Of a stretch of DNA of 64,000 nucleotides, positions 24,807-33,364 are shown piece by piece (the first letter of the stretch is position 1; each line of letters opens with the position of its first letter). The stretch comes from Streptomyces sp. AP-93 (GTDB taxonomy: Bacteria; Actinomycetota; Actinomycetes; Streptomycetales; Streptomycetaceae). The stretch is from the NCBI RefSeq assembly GCF_022808175.1, contig NZ_JALGBX010000002.1:372001-436000 (forward strand), given 5' to 3'. A program made the position numbers and the translations under genes. Below the pieces are notes generated by a model. The model searched no databases. It saw nothing but the letters and a program-made list of their open reading frames with translations, and had not been told where the DNA came from.

Positions 24807-25310
24807 ATGTCAGAGCTGACCCTGACGGTCATGCGGTTGGGTTTCCTGGCCGTTCTGTGGCTGTTCGTCATCGTGGCCGTCCAGGTCATCCGCAGCGATC
24901 TCTTCGGTACGAGAGTCACGCAGCGCGGGTCCCGACGCGGCGGGGGCGCCTCCGGCGCCCCGACGCAGCAGGGCCGCCAGCCGGCGGCCCCACCGCAGCA
25001 GCGCCAGCGCCGCGGTGCGCCGACCAAACTCGTCGTCTCCGAGGGCACGCTCACGGGCACCACGGTGGCCCTCGCCGGCCAGACGATCACCTTGGGCCGC
25101 GCCCACGACTCCACGATCGTGCTGGACGACGACTACGCCTCCAGCAGGCATGCCAGGATCTACCCCGACCGTGACGGCCAGTGGATCGTCGAGGATCTCG
25201 GGTCCACCAACGGCACGTATCTCGACCGGACCCGGCTGACCACCCCGACGCCCATTCCGCCGGGCGCCCCGATCCGCATCGGCAAGACCGTCATCGAGCT
25301 GCGGAAGTAG
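24807..25310 (+). CDS. fhaB: FHA-domain membrane protein FhaB (FipA)
   Basis: A 167-residue protein with one N-terminal membrane helix (LTVMRLGFLAVLWLFVIVAV, residues 5-24), a basic/Gln-rich linker and a C-terminal FHA domain (TITLGRAHDSTIVLDDDYAS, SSRHARIYPD, VEDLGSTNGTYLDRT). It recruits phospho-proteins to the membrane during growth and division. It starts nine bases after fhaA, in the same operon. Confidence 0.93.
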   Translation: MSELTLTVMRLGFLAVLWLFVIVAVQVIRSDLFGTRVTQRGSRRGGGASGAPTQQGRQPAAPPQQRQRRGAPTKLVVSEGTLTGTTVALAGQTITLGRAHDSTIVLDDDYASSRHARIYPDRDGQWIVEDLGSTNGTYLDRTRLTTPTPIPPGAPIRIGKTVIELRK

Positions 25311-25403
25311 TACGAGAATGAGCGAGCGGAGCGAGCGAGCCGCAGCGGTCCGTCCCACCGGGGACACGGACCCGAGCGCGCTCCAGGCCGGAGGGTGGGC
25401 AGT

Positions 25404-26927
25404 GTGGCTCGAGACCGGTTGTACCCCGAGGCGTCGACAGGGCAGGTGCGCATGAGTCTGTCCCTGCGGTTCGCCGCCGGATCGCACAAGGGCATGATCC
25501 GCGAGGGCAACGAGGACTCCGGTTACGCCGGTCCCCGTCTCCTCGCGATCGCCGACGGCATGGGCGGCCAGGCGGCCGGTGAAGTCGCCAGCTCCGAGGT
25601 GATCTCCGCCCTCGTCCAGCTCGACGACGACGTCCCGGGCTCCGACATGCTCACCGCGCTCAGCACGGCGGTACAACGCGCCAACGACCAGTTGCGCGTC
25701 ATGGTCGAGGAGGACCCCCAGCTCGAGGGCATGGGCACCACGCTCACCGCCCTGCTGTGGACGGGCCAGCGCCTCGGCCTGGTCCACGTCGGCGACTCCC
25801 GCGCCTACCTGCTCCGCGACGGCGTCCTCACGCAGATCACCCAGGACCACACCTGGGTGCAGCGCCTCGTCGACGAGGGCCGGATCACCGAAGAGGAAGC
25901 CACCACCCACCCCCAGCGCTCCCTGCTGATGAGAGCCCTGGGCAGCGGCGACATCGTCGAGCCCGACCTCTCCATCCGCGAGGTCCGGGTCGGCGACCGC
26001 TACCTGATCTGCTCCGACGGCCTCTCCGGCGTGGTCTCGCACCAGACCCTCGAAGAGACCCTCGCCGACTACCACGGCCCCCGCGAGACCGTGGCCTCGC
26101 TCATCCAGCTCGCGCTGCGCGGCGGCGGCCCCGACAACATCACCTGCATCGTGGCCGACGTCCTCGACACGGACAGCAACGACACCCTGGCCGCGCAGGT
26201 CAACGACACCCCGGTCGTCGTCGGCGCGGTCGCCGAGAACCAGCACCACCAGCTCTTCGACGGCGGCAACGCCATGCAGACACCGGCCGGCCGCGCCTCC
26301 GGGCTCGGCCGCCAGGCCCCCCCGCAGGCCGGCGCCTTCGGCCCCCCCGGCAGCGGCGAGGATTCGGGTTACGGCGGTTACGGCGCCCAGGGACAGGGCG
26401 GCGGAGCCGACGCGTACGGCAGCTTCGGCGACCCCGACCCGTACGACGGCGACTCCGGGTACGAGGACACGTACGACCACCCCCGCAGGCGCCGCGGCAA
26501 GGGCCGCAAGTGGACCACGCGCACGCTGATGCTGCTCGTGGTCCTCGGTGTCATCGGCGGCGGCCTGTACGCGGGCTACCGCTGGACCCAGACGCAGTTC
26601 TACGTCGGGGTCAAGGACGACCACGTCGCGCTCTTCCGCGGGATCAGCCAGAAACTGGGGCCGATGGAGCTCTCCAAGGTGGAGACCGACCGCCCCGACA
26701 TCGAACTGAAGTACCTGCCGTCCTTCAAGCGCAAGCAGGTCGTGGACACGATCAGCGAGACCAGCCTCGACTCGGCCCGTACGAAGATCGACGAGCTCGG
26801 CACCCAGGCCTCCGCGTGCAAGAAGGACGAGGAGCGGCGTGCCGCCGAGGCCCAGGGCAACCAAACACCCGGCCCCGTCCTGACTGCCGCCGAGCAGCAG
26901 GTCGTCGGCCAGTGCGAGAAGCAGTAG
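25404..26927 (+). CDS. pstP: PP2C-family Ser/Thr protein phosphatase (PstP)
   Basis: A 507-residue membrane phosphatase that reverses PknB phosphorylation. The PP2C domain (about residues 20-255) has the metal motifs GMIREGNEDSGY, LLAIADGMGGQAAGE, LVHVGDSRAYLLRDG, LICSDGLSGV and GGGPDNITCIVADV. A long Gly/Tyr/Asp-rich linker leads to one membrane helix (LMLLVVLGVIGGGLYAGY) and an extracytoplasmic tail of about 115 residues. GTG at 25404 is preceded by GGAGG; ATG at 25452 is a shorter alternative. Between fhaB and this gene is a purine-rich GAGCGAGCGGAGCGAGC repeat. Fourth-helix topology matches actinobacterial PstP. Confidence 0.92.
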   Translation: MARDRLYPEASTGQVRMSLSLRFAAGSHKGMIREGNEDSGYAGPRLLAIADGMGGQAAGEVASSEVISALVQLDDDVPGSDMLTALSTAVQRANDQLRVMVEEDPQLEGMGTTLTALLWTGQRLGLVHVGDSRAYLLRDGVLTQITQDHTWVQRLVDEGRITEEEATTHPQRSLLMRALGSGDIVEPDLSIREVRVGDRYLICSDGLSGVVSHQTLEETLADYHGPRETVASLIQLALRGGGPDNITCIVADVLDTDSNDTLAAQVNDTPVVVGAVAENQHHQLFDGGNAMQTPAGRASGLGRQAPPQAGAFGPPGSGEDSGYGGYGAQGQGGGADAYGSFGDPDPYDGDSGYEDTYDHPRRRRGKGRKWTTRTLMLLVVLGVIGGGLYAGYRWTQTQFYVGVKDDHVALFRGISQKLGPMELSKVETDRPDIELKYLPSFKRKQVVDTISETSLDSARTKIDELGTQASACKKDEERRAAEAQGNQTPGPVLTAAEQQVVGQCEKQ

Positions 26928-26958
26928 ACATACGCGGGCACAGGGGGCCCGCCACACC

Positions 26959-28395
26959 ATGAGCGTTGTCACCAACACGACCACCATCGGCGCCATCGAG
27001 CTGCCGAGCCGGCGGAACACCGAGCTCCTGCTGCTCGTCTTCGCCGTGGTCATCCCGATCTTCGCCTACGCCAACGCAGGCCTGTCGATCGACGGAAAGC
27101 TGCCCCCGGGCATGCTCACCTACGGGCTCGGCCTCGCCGTCCTGGCGGGCATCGCCCACTTCGTCGTACGGCGCTACGCCAAGTACGCCGACCCGCTGCT
27201 GCTGCCGATCGCCACGCTCCTCAACGGGCTGGGCCTCGTCCTGATCTGGCGGCTGGACCAGTCCGAGCGCCTGCAGAACCTCGCGAAGCGCTCCTTCGGC
27301 GCCTTCTCCGAGTCGGCCCCCCGCCAGATGCTGTACACGGCCCTCGCGATCGCCCTCTTCGCCGGTGTCCTGCTGGTCCTCAAGGACCACCGCATCCTGC
27401 AGCGGTTCACGTACATCTCGATGATCGCGGCCCTGGTCCTGCTCCTCCTGCCGCTCGTCCCCGGCCTCGGCGCCAACGTCTTCGGCGCCAAGATCTGGAT
27501 CCGCGTCGCCGGATTCTCCATCCAGCCGGGAGAGTTCGCGAAGATCGTCCTCGCGGTCTTCTTCGCCGGCTACCTGATGGTCAAGCGCGACGCCCTGGCC
27601 CTGGCCTCCCGCCGGTTCATGGGCCTCTACCTGCCGCGCGGCCGCGACCTCGGTCCGATCCTGGTGATCTGGGCGGTGAGCCTGCTCATCCTGATCTTCG
27701 AGAACGACCTCGGCTCCTCGCTGCTGTTCTTCGGCATGTTCGTGATCATGCTGTACGTGGCCACCGAGCGGACCAGCTGGATCATCATCGGCCTGCTGAT
27801 GTCGGTCGGCGGCGCCGTCGTGGTCGCCGGCTTCTCCAGCCACGTCGGAGCCCGGGTCAGCGCCTGGCTGGACCCCTTCGGCTGCTGGCAGCGCAGGGGC
27901 CTCGACGCCGGAGCCTGCGAGCAGATCGCCCAGTCGATCATGAGCTTCGGCTCCGGCGGAGTCCTCGGCACCGGCTGGGGACAGGGCAACTCCGACCTCA
28001 TCGGCTTCGCCGCCAACTCCGACTTCATCTTCTCCACCGTCGGCGAAGAGCTCGGGCTCGCCGGGGTCATGGCCATGCTGCTGCTCTACGGCCTGATCAT
28101 CGAGCGGGGCGTGCGCACCGCCCTCGCCGCCCGCGACCCCTTCGGCAAGCTCTTCGCGATCGGCCTCTCCGGCGCCTTCGCCCTCCAGGTCTTCGTGGTC
28201 GCCGGCGGAGTCATGGGGCTCATCCCCCTGACCGGCATGACCATGCCCTTCCTCGCGTCCGGCGGCTCGTCCGTCCTCGCGAACTGGATCCTCATCGCCA
28301 TCCTCATCCGGATCAGCGACACCGCACGCCGCCCTGCCCCGGCCCCGGCACCGTCCCCCGACTCCGAGATGACCCAGGTGGTCCGCCCGTCATGA
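26959..28395 (+). CDS. rodA: FtsW/RodA/SpoVE-family peptidoglycan glycosyltransferase (RodA)
   Basis: A 478-residue SEDS-family polytopic protein with about twelve membrane segments. Conserved SEDS motifs are SIQPGEFAKIVLAVFFAGYL, FENDLGSSLLFFGMFVIMLY (the catalytic-region Asp after Glu-Asn) and the C-terminal GMTMPFLASGGSSVLANWI. It polymerises lipid II with a cognate class B PBP, here the adjacent pbpA. The stop overlaps the pbpA ATG (ATGA). Its position beside pbpA and pknB argues for RodA/Sfr rather than the divisome FtsW, which lies in the dcw cluster. Confidence 0.93.
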   Translation: MSVVTNTTTIGAIELPSRRNTELLLLVFAVVIPIFAYANAGLSIDGKLPPGMLTYGLGLAVLAGIAHFVVRRYAKYADPLLLPIATLLNGLGLVLIWRLDQSERLQNLAKRSFGAFSESAPRQMLYTALAIALFAGVLLVLKDHRILQRFTYISMIAALVLLLLPLVPGLGANVFGAKIWIRVAGFSIQPGEFAKIVLAVFFAGYLMVKRDALALASRRFMGLYLPRGRDLGPILVIWAVSLLILIFENDLGSSLLFFGMFVIMLYVATERTSWIIIGLLMSVGGAVVVAGFSSHVGARVSAWLDPFGCWQRRGLDAGACEQIAQSIMSFGSGGVLGTGWGQGNSDLIGFAANSDFIFSTVGEELGLAGVMAMLLLYGLIIERGVRTALAARDPFGKLFAIGLSGAFALQVFVVAGGVMGLIPLTGMTMPFLASGGSSVLANWILIAILIRISDTARRPAPAPAPSPDSEMTQVVRPS

Positions 28396-29858
28396 ACAAG
28401 CCCCTGCGCCGCATCTCGATCTTCTGCGGGCTGCTCGTCCTGGCACTGCTCGTGCGGACCAACTGGATCCAGTACGTCCAGGCCGAGGATCTGAGCACCC
28501 GCAAGGAGAACCGCCGGGTCCAGATCGCCCAGTACGCCACCGAGCGCGGCAACATCATCGTCGAGGGCAAGCCGATCACCGGCTCGGCCGTCACCGACGG
28601 CAGCGACTACAAGTTCAAGCGGACCTACATGGACGGTCCGCTCTGGTCCCCCGTGACCGGCTACGCCTCGCAGGCCTTCGGTTCCACGCAGCTCGAGTCC
28701 CTCGAGGACGGCATCCTCACCGGCAACGACGACCGGCTCTTCTTCGACCGCACCATCGGCATGTTCACCGGCGAGAAGAAGCAGGGCGGCAACGTCGTCA
28801 CGACGCTCAACGCCGCCGCGCAGCAGGCCGCCTTCAAGCAGCTCGGCACCAAGAAGGGCGCCGTCGCGGCGATCGACCCGCGCACCGGCGCGATCCTCGC
28901 CCTGGTCAGCACCCCCTCGTACGACCCCACGTCCTTCGCCGGCAACTCCAAGACCGACGAGAAGGCCTGGGTCGAGCTCAAGGACAGCGAGGACAAGAAG
29001 CTGGTCAACCGCGCCCTGCGCGAGACCTACCCGCCCGGCTCCACCTTCAAGGTGGTCACGGCCGCCGCGGCCCTGGAGCACGGCGTCGTCACGGACGTCA
29101 ACGCGCCGACCGACACCGAGGACCCGTACATCCTCCCGGGCACCAGGACCGAGATGGTCAACCACGCCCCGAACTGCGGGAAGGCCACCCTCAACTACGC
29201 CATGCAGGTCTCCTGCAACTCCGTCTTCGCCAACATGGGCGACAAGGTGGGGCGGGACAACATGGTGAAGACCGCCGAGAAGTTCGGCTTCAACAACGAC
29301 AAGATCGACACCCCGGTCCGCGCCTTCGCCAGCGTCTACGACAAGACCATGGGCAAGGACGGCAACGCGCTGAGCTCCATCGGTCAGTTCAACACCGCGG
29401 CCACCCCGCTGCAGATGGCCATGGTCACCGCCGCCATCGCCAACAACGGCAAGCTGATGAAGCCGTACATGGTCAGCCAGCTGGAATCGCCCGGCCTCGA
29501 CATCGTCGAGAAGCACGAGCCGCAGGAAATGAGCCGTCCCCTCTCCGCCGAGAACGCGAAGAAGGTCCGGGACATGATGGTCAACGTCGTCGAGAACGGC
29601 ACCGGCAGGACCGCCCGGATCAAGAACACCGTCGTCGGCGGCAAGACCGGCACCGCCCAGCACGGCGAGGGCAACAAGAAGCGCCCGTACGCCTGGTTCA
29701 TCTCCTACGTGGAGAACCCGGACGGCAGCTCGCCGGTCGCCGTCGCCGTCGTCATCGAGGACAGCGGCGCGGACCGCGAGGACATCAGCGGTGCCGGTCT
29801 CGCCGCCCCCGTGGCCAAGGCCGTCATGGAAGCCGTACTCAAGAGCAACAAGGGGTGA
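28392..29858 (+). CDS. pbpA: Class B penicillin-binding protein PbpA
   Basis: A 488-residue transpeptidase that cross-links peptidoglycan. It has a single N-terminal membrane helix (ISIFCGLLVLALLVRTNW), a dimerisation domain (RRVQIAQYATERGNIIVEG) and a transpeptidase domain with all three motifs: STFK (Ser217, Lys220), SCN (VSCNSVFANMG) and KTGT (Lys418). Length is normal for actinobacterial PbpA. It overlaps rodA by 4 bp, so the synthase pair is co-translated. Confidence 0.94.
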   Translation: MNKPLRRISIFCGLLVLALLVRTNWIQYVQAEDLSTRKENRRVQIAQYATERGNIIVEGKPITGSAVTDGSDYKFKRTYMDGPLWSPVTGYASQAFGSTQLESLEDGILTGNDDRLFFDRTIGMFTGEKKQGGNVVTTLNAAAQQAAFKQLGTKKGAVAAIDPRTGAILALVSTPSYDPTSFAGNSKTDEKAWVELKDSEDKKLVNRALRETYPPGSTFKVVTAAAALEHGVVTDVNAPTDTEDPYILPGTRTEMVNHAPNCGKATLNYAMQVSCNSVFANMGDKVGRDNMVKTAEKFGFNNDKIDTPVRAFASVYDKTMGKDGNALSSIGQFNTAATPLQMAMVTAAIANNGKLMKPYMVSQLESPGLDIVEKHEPQEMSRPLSAENAKKVRDMMVNVVENGTGRTARIKNTVVGGKTGTAQHGEGNKKRPYAWFISYVENPDGSSPVAVAVVIEDSGADREDISGAGLAAPVAKAVMEAVLKSNKG

Positions 29859-30074
29859 CGGGCGGGGCCGAAGGCCACGCGAGAGCCGCAAGGGGCACCG
29901 CAGAGGTGATCCGGGTCACTGTTCCCGCCTGGATCCGAGCGTACGGTACCGGTCCGGTATCAGCCTGTGGTCACGAACCGATCACCGACGATCGGCCGGT
30001 AGCCTTTGCGCGAACAGCACACCGCCGGACCACACACCGGTGCGGTCGGGACTGACGGAGAGGGCTGCAACGTT

Positions 30075-32126
30075 ATGGAAGAGCCGCGTCGCCTCGGCGG
30101 CCGGTACGAGCTGAGCCACGTGCTCGGCCGCGGTGGCATGGCCGAGGTCTACCTCGCCCACGACACCCGGCTCGGCCGTACCGTCGCCGTCAAGACCCTG
30201 CGTGCCGACCTCGCCCGCGACCCGTCCTTCCAGGCCAGGTTCCGCCGCGAGGCCCAGTCGGCCGCATCGCTCAACCACCCGGCGATCGTCGCCGTGTACG
30301 ACACCGGCGAGGACTACGTCGACAACATCTCCATCCCGTACATCGTGATGGAGTACGTCGACGGCTCGACCCTGCGCGAGCTCCTGCACTCCGGCCGCAA
30401 GCTGCTGCCCGAGCGCACCCTGGAGATGTGCATCGGCATCCTCCAGGCGCTGGAGTACTCGCACCGCGCCGGCATCGTGCACCGCGACATCAAGCCCGCC
30501 AACGTCATGCTGACCCGCTCCGGCCAGGTCAAGGTCATGGACTTCGGCATCGCCCGCGCCATGGGCGACTCCGGCATGACCATGACGCAGACCGCCGCAG
30601 TCATCGGCACCGCCCAGTACCTCTCCCCCGAGCAGGCCAGGGGCGAGCAGGTCGACGCGCGCTCCGACCTCTACTCGGCCGGCTGCCTGCTGTACGAGCT
30701 CCTCGCCGTCCGGCCGCCGTTCATCGGCGACTCCCCGGTCGCCGTCGCCTACCAGCACGTACGGGAAGAGCCCCAGCCCCCGTCGAACTTCGACTCCGAG
30801 ATCACGCCCGAGATGGACGCGATCGTGTTGAAGGCGCTGGTCAAGGACGCCGACTACCGCTACCAGTCCGCCGACGAGATGCGCGCCGACATCGAGGCCT
30901 GCCTCGACGGGCAGCCCGTCGCCGCCACCGCCTCCATGGGCGCCGCCGGCTACGGCTACCCCGACCAGGGGCACGGCTACGGACACCAGGGCTACGACCA
31001 GCCCACCACCGCCCTGCGCACCGCCGACCCGAACCAGACCTCCATGCTCCCGCCGATGCCCCCGGGCGACGGCGGATACGGGACCAACGGATACGCGGAC
31101 CAGGGCGGCTACGACCAGGGCGGCCGCGGCCGCCGTCCGCAGAAGAAGAGCAAGGCCTCGACGATCCTGCTGGTCACCGCCGGCATCCTCGTCCTGGTCG
31201 GGGCGATCCTGATCGGGCGCTCCATCTTCAGCACCACCGCCGACAACCGGCCCGAGGTCCCCAAGCTCATCGGCGAGACCCTCGATGCGGCCAAGGCCAA
31301 CGCGGACAACGTCGGTCTCGTCGTCCAGCAGGACGGGGAGATGCCCTGCGAGACCGCCCCCAAGGGCAGCGTCTGCGAGCAGTCCCCGGCCGAGGGCCTC
31401 AAGGTCGACAAGAACTCCGTCATCAAGGTGAAGATCTCCACCGGCGCGCCCAAGGTCGCCGTACCGGACGTCCTCCGCCTGCCGTTCGACACCGCGGAGA
31501 AGACCCTCAAGGACAAGGGCTTCCAGGTCACGAAGACGCTGGAGGAGTCCGAGGCGTCGCCCGGCACCGTCCTGGGACAGGACCCGAAGAGCGGCGGCCA
31601 GGTCGAGGCGGGCAGCACCATCGCGCTGACGGTGGCCAAGGAAATCTCCAAGGTGACCGTCCCGGACCTGACCGGCAAGAGCCAGGGCGACGCGTCGAAG
31701 GCCCTGCAGGCCCTCAAGCTGAAGCTCGGCAGCGTCACGGAGGTCGACGCGCCCCCGGGCACGGCCCCCCGTACGGTCGTCGGCCAGGACCCCGGCATCA
31801 ACAGCCAGGTCGACGTCGGCTCGACGGTCAACATCTCGGTCGCCAAGCCGGTCGAGCAGCTCCAGGTCCCGAACCTGGTCGGCAGGACCGTCAACCAGGC
31901 CAGGGATCTGCTGGCCGCCAAGGGCCTGGTCTTCGGATCCGTCCTGTCGGGCTCCTCGGACGGCAAGGCGAGGATCCTGAGCACGGACCCCGCTGTCGGC
32001 AGCCCGGCGACCGTCGGCATGGTGATCAACGTGAACACGGTGCCCGAGAACCAGCAGAACGGCGGCAACGACGGCAACGACGGCAACGACGGCGACGGCG
32101 GCTTCTTCGGAGGCCTGGGCGGCTGA
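30075..32126 (+). CDS. pknB: Ser/Thr protein kinase PknB with four PASTA domains
   Basis: A 683-residue receptor kinase. The kinase domain (residues 11-275) has the Gly loop VLGRGGMAEVY, Lys40 in VAVKTL, catalytic loop HRDIKPANV, DFG and the APE-region SPEQARGEQVDARSD. A Gly/Tyr/Gln linker precedes the membrane helix (STILLVTAGILVLVGAILIG, about 360-380). Outside are four PASTA repeats (starting VPKLIGETL, VPDVLRLPF, VPDLTGKSQ, VPNLVGRTV) that bind muropeptides or lipid II. The C-terminus is an Asn/Gly/Asp repeat tail. ATG at 30075; the 216-bp gap after pbpA, with several short palindromes such as GTACGGTACCGGTCCGGTA, suggests its own promoter. A strong terminator follows. Confidence 0.95.
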   Translation: MEEPRRLGGRYELSHVLGRGGMAEVYLAHDTRLGRTVAVKTLRADLARDPSFQARFRREAQSAASLNHPAIVAVYDTGEDYVDNISIPYIVMEYVDGSTLRELLHSGRKLLPERTLEMCIGILQALEYSHRAGIVHRDIKPANVMLTRSGQVKVMDFGIARAMGDSGMTMTQTAAVIGTAQYLSPEQARGEQVDARSDLYSAGCLLYELLAVRPPFIGDSPVAVAYQHVREEPQPPSNFDSEITPEMDAIVLKALVKDADYRYQSADEMRADIEACLDGQPVAATASMGAAGYGYPDQGHGYGHQGYDQPTTALRTADPNQTSMLPPMPPGDGGYGTNGYADQGGYDQGGRGRRPQKKSKASTILLVTAGILVLVGAILIGRSIFSTTADNRPEVPKLIGETLDAAKANADNVGLVVQQDGEMPCETAPKGSVCEQSPAEGLKVDKNSVIKVKISTGAPKVAVPDVLRLPFDTAEKTLKDKGFQVTKTLEESEASPGTVLGQDPKSGGQVEAGSTIALTVAKEISKVTVPDLTGKSQGDASKALQALKLKLGSVTEVDAPPGTAPRTVVGQDPGINSQVDVGSTVNISVAKPVEQLQVPNLVGRTVNQARDLLAAKGLVFGSVLSGSSDGKARILSTDPAVGSPATVGMVINVNTVPENQQNGGNDGNDGNDGDGGFFGGLGG

Positions 32127-32158
32127 CCGCGCAGCAACGAGCACCAACGGGCACCAAC

Positions 32159-32199
32159 GGGTCGGGCCCCTCTCCACGAGAGGGGCCCGACCCATTTTT
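32159..32199 (+). terminator. Rho-independent terminator of the pknB operon
   Basis: GGGTCGGGCCCCTCT pairs perfectly with AGAGGGGCCCGACCC (15 bp, loop CCACG), followed by ATTTTT. A textbook intrinsic terminator, rare in such GC-rich DNA. Confidence 0.95.
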
Positions 32200-32278
32200 C
32201 GTACGTGTCTTCATATGTACGAAATCCGTTAGCCCGGACGGGGACGGGCAGCAGAGCCCGCCCGGGAAGGGACAGGTC

Positions 32279-33316
32279 GTGATCAACGAATCGGTGCTGC
32301 TGGAGTCCAGGACTTTGCGCACGAGCGTCCTGGAGCGGACGGAAGCCCTGGACAAGGTGAAGGCGCTGTCCCTCCTGCCGGACGGGCTGCATGTGACGAC
32401 TGCGATGGTGGCAACGTTCTACGAGGTCGCGGAGACAGCGATCCGCCAACTCGTTCAGCGTCATCGGGATGAGCTCGCGGGCAACGGGATGGCCGTGCTC
32501 CGAGGTTCCGAACTGCGGGATTTTGAGAGTGACAACTTGTCACTCTCAAAACGACGCAGCCTCACGATCTACAGCCGACGGACCGTCCTCAACGTCGGAA
32601 TGCTCCTCAGGGACAGCGAAGTCGCACGTCAGGTCCGTACGCACCTCCTCGACTCGGAGTACGAGGTCCGCACGCGTCCTGTGGACAACTCCATCCACAG
32701 GCTGCGCCGAGACGAGTTCGACGAGCGGATCGACAGTCGCATCACCGACGTACTCGGCAAGACCGTCGTGCCGATGCTGAACGTCCTCATCGAGACCTCC
32801 GGCGAACAGCGCCACGAGCTGATCTCCCTCCGGGAGGACGTCCAGCAGATCCAGCAGCGGCTCGTCGAGCACGACCTCCAGCTCAGCCGCCTCCAGCGGG
32901 GCCAGGACGTGAAGGCCCTCACCGGAGTCATCGGCACGATCGACGCCATGACCTGGAAGGAGTTCGAACAGCACGTCGCCGGCCTGCTGCGCCGCGACGG
33001 GTGCACCGACGTCGAGCTGTACGGCCGGCACGGCGGCGACCGCGGGGTCGACATCACCGCCCGCACCGCCGACGGGCGGGTGGTCGCCGTCCAGTGCAAG
33101 AACTTCGCCCCGTTCCGCCACGTCCTCAGCGGTGAGATGCAGAAGTTCCTCGGCGCTTCCAAGGTCCTACGTCAGGCCGACGTGGCCCTCTACGTGGCCA
33201 CCTGCGCCTTCACGCGCGAGTCCTTGGCCATCGCCGCTCTGGGAGGCGTAACAGCCGTCCACAGGGGCCTTCTGGAGGCCTGGAGTGCCGGTGTACGGCT
33301 CCAGGTACTGCGCTGA
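32279..33316 (+). CDS. Mrr-type restriction endonuclease-fold protein with phage-antirepressor-like N-terminus
   Basis: A 345-residue protein. The N-terminal 110 residues (SVLERTEALDKVKALSLLPD, VTTAMVATFYEVAETAIRQL, SRRTVLNVGMLLRDSEVARQ) resemble the Rha/ANT-like DNA-binding part of phage antirepressors. A coiled coil (residues 165-215) links to a C-terminal Mrr_cat domain whose nuclease motif appears as RHGGDRGVDITARTADGRVV followed by AVQCKNF (D...QxK). Target may be modified DNA, or the protein may be regulatory. GTG at 32279 with AAGGGAC upstream. It interrupts the pknB-sortase synteny. Codons for DFESDNLSLSK lie within a perfect palindrome whose sister copy follows the stop codon. Confidence 0.75.
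   Translation: MINESVLLESRTLRTSVLERTEALDKVKALSLLPDGLHVTTAMVATFYEVAETAIRQLVQRHRDELAGNGMAVLRGSELRDFESDNLSLSKRRSLTIYSRRTVLNVGMLLRDSEVARQVRTHLLDSEYEVRTRPVDNSIHRLRRDEFDERIDSRITDVLGKTVVPMLNVLIETSGEQRHELISLREDVQQIQQRLVEHDLQLSRLQRGQDVKALTGVIGTIDAMTWKEFEQHVAGLLRRDGCTDVELYGRHGGDRGVDITARTADGRVVAVQCKNFAPFRHVLSGEMQKFLGASKVLRQADVALYVATCAFTRESLAIAALGGVTAVHRGLLEAWSAGVRLQVLR
32521..32551. repeat. 31-bp perfect palindrome inside the Mrr-like gene
   Basis: TTTTGAGAGTGACAA, one central C, TTGTCACTCTCAAAA: two 15-bp arms without mismatch, lying in the coding sequence between the N-terminal domain halves. AT-rich relative to its surroundings. A sister palindrome at 33318-33346 differs at three positions per arm, all symmetrically. 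Confidence 0.95.
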
Positions 33317-33317
33317 T

Positions 33318-33346
33318 TTTGAAAGCGACAGCCTGTCGCTTTCAAA
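33318..33346. repeat. 29-bp perfect palindrome directly after the Mrr-like gene
   Basis: TTTGAAAGCGACAG, one central C, CTGTCGCTTTCAAA, beginning two bases after the TGA. It may act as a terminator between the convergent Mrr-like and sortase genes, but its clear relation to the intragenic palindrome at 32521-32551 suggests a shared recognition role. Confidence 0.93.
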
Positions 33347-33352
33347 CGAGAG

Positions 33353-33361
33353 TTATCCACA
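33353..33361 (+). promoter_or_regulatory. DnaA-box match between the Mrr-like and sortase genes
   Basis: TTATCCACA, the classic bacterial DnaA box, immediately follows the second palindrome in a convergent gap of about 50 bp. Confidence 0.4.
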
Positions 33362-33364
33362 CCG

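Noticed and set aside
25311..25403. Small ORF in the GAGCGAGCGGAGCGAGC repeat between fhaB and pstP
   Set aside because: No ribosome site or plausible product; the repeat is simple sequence.
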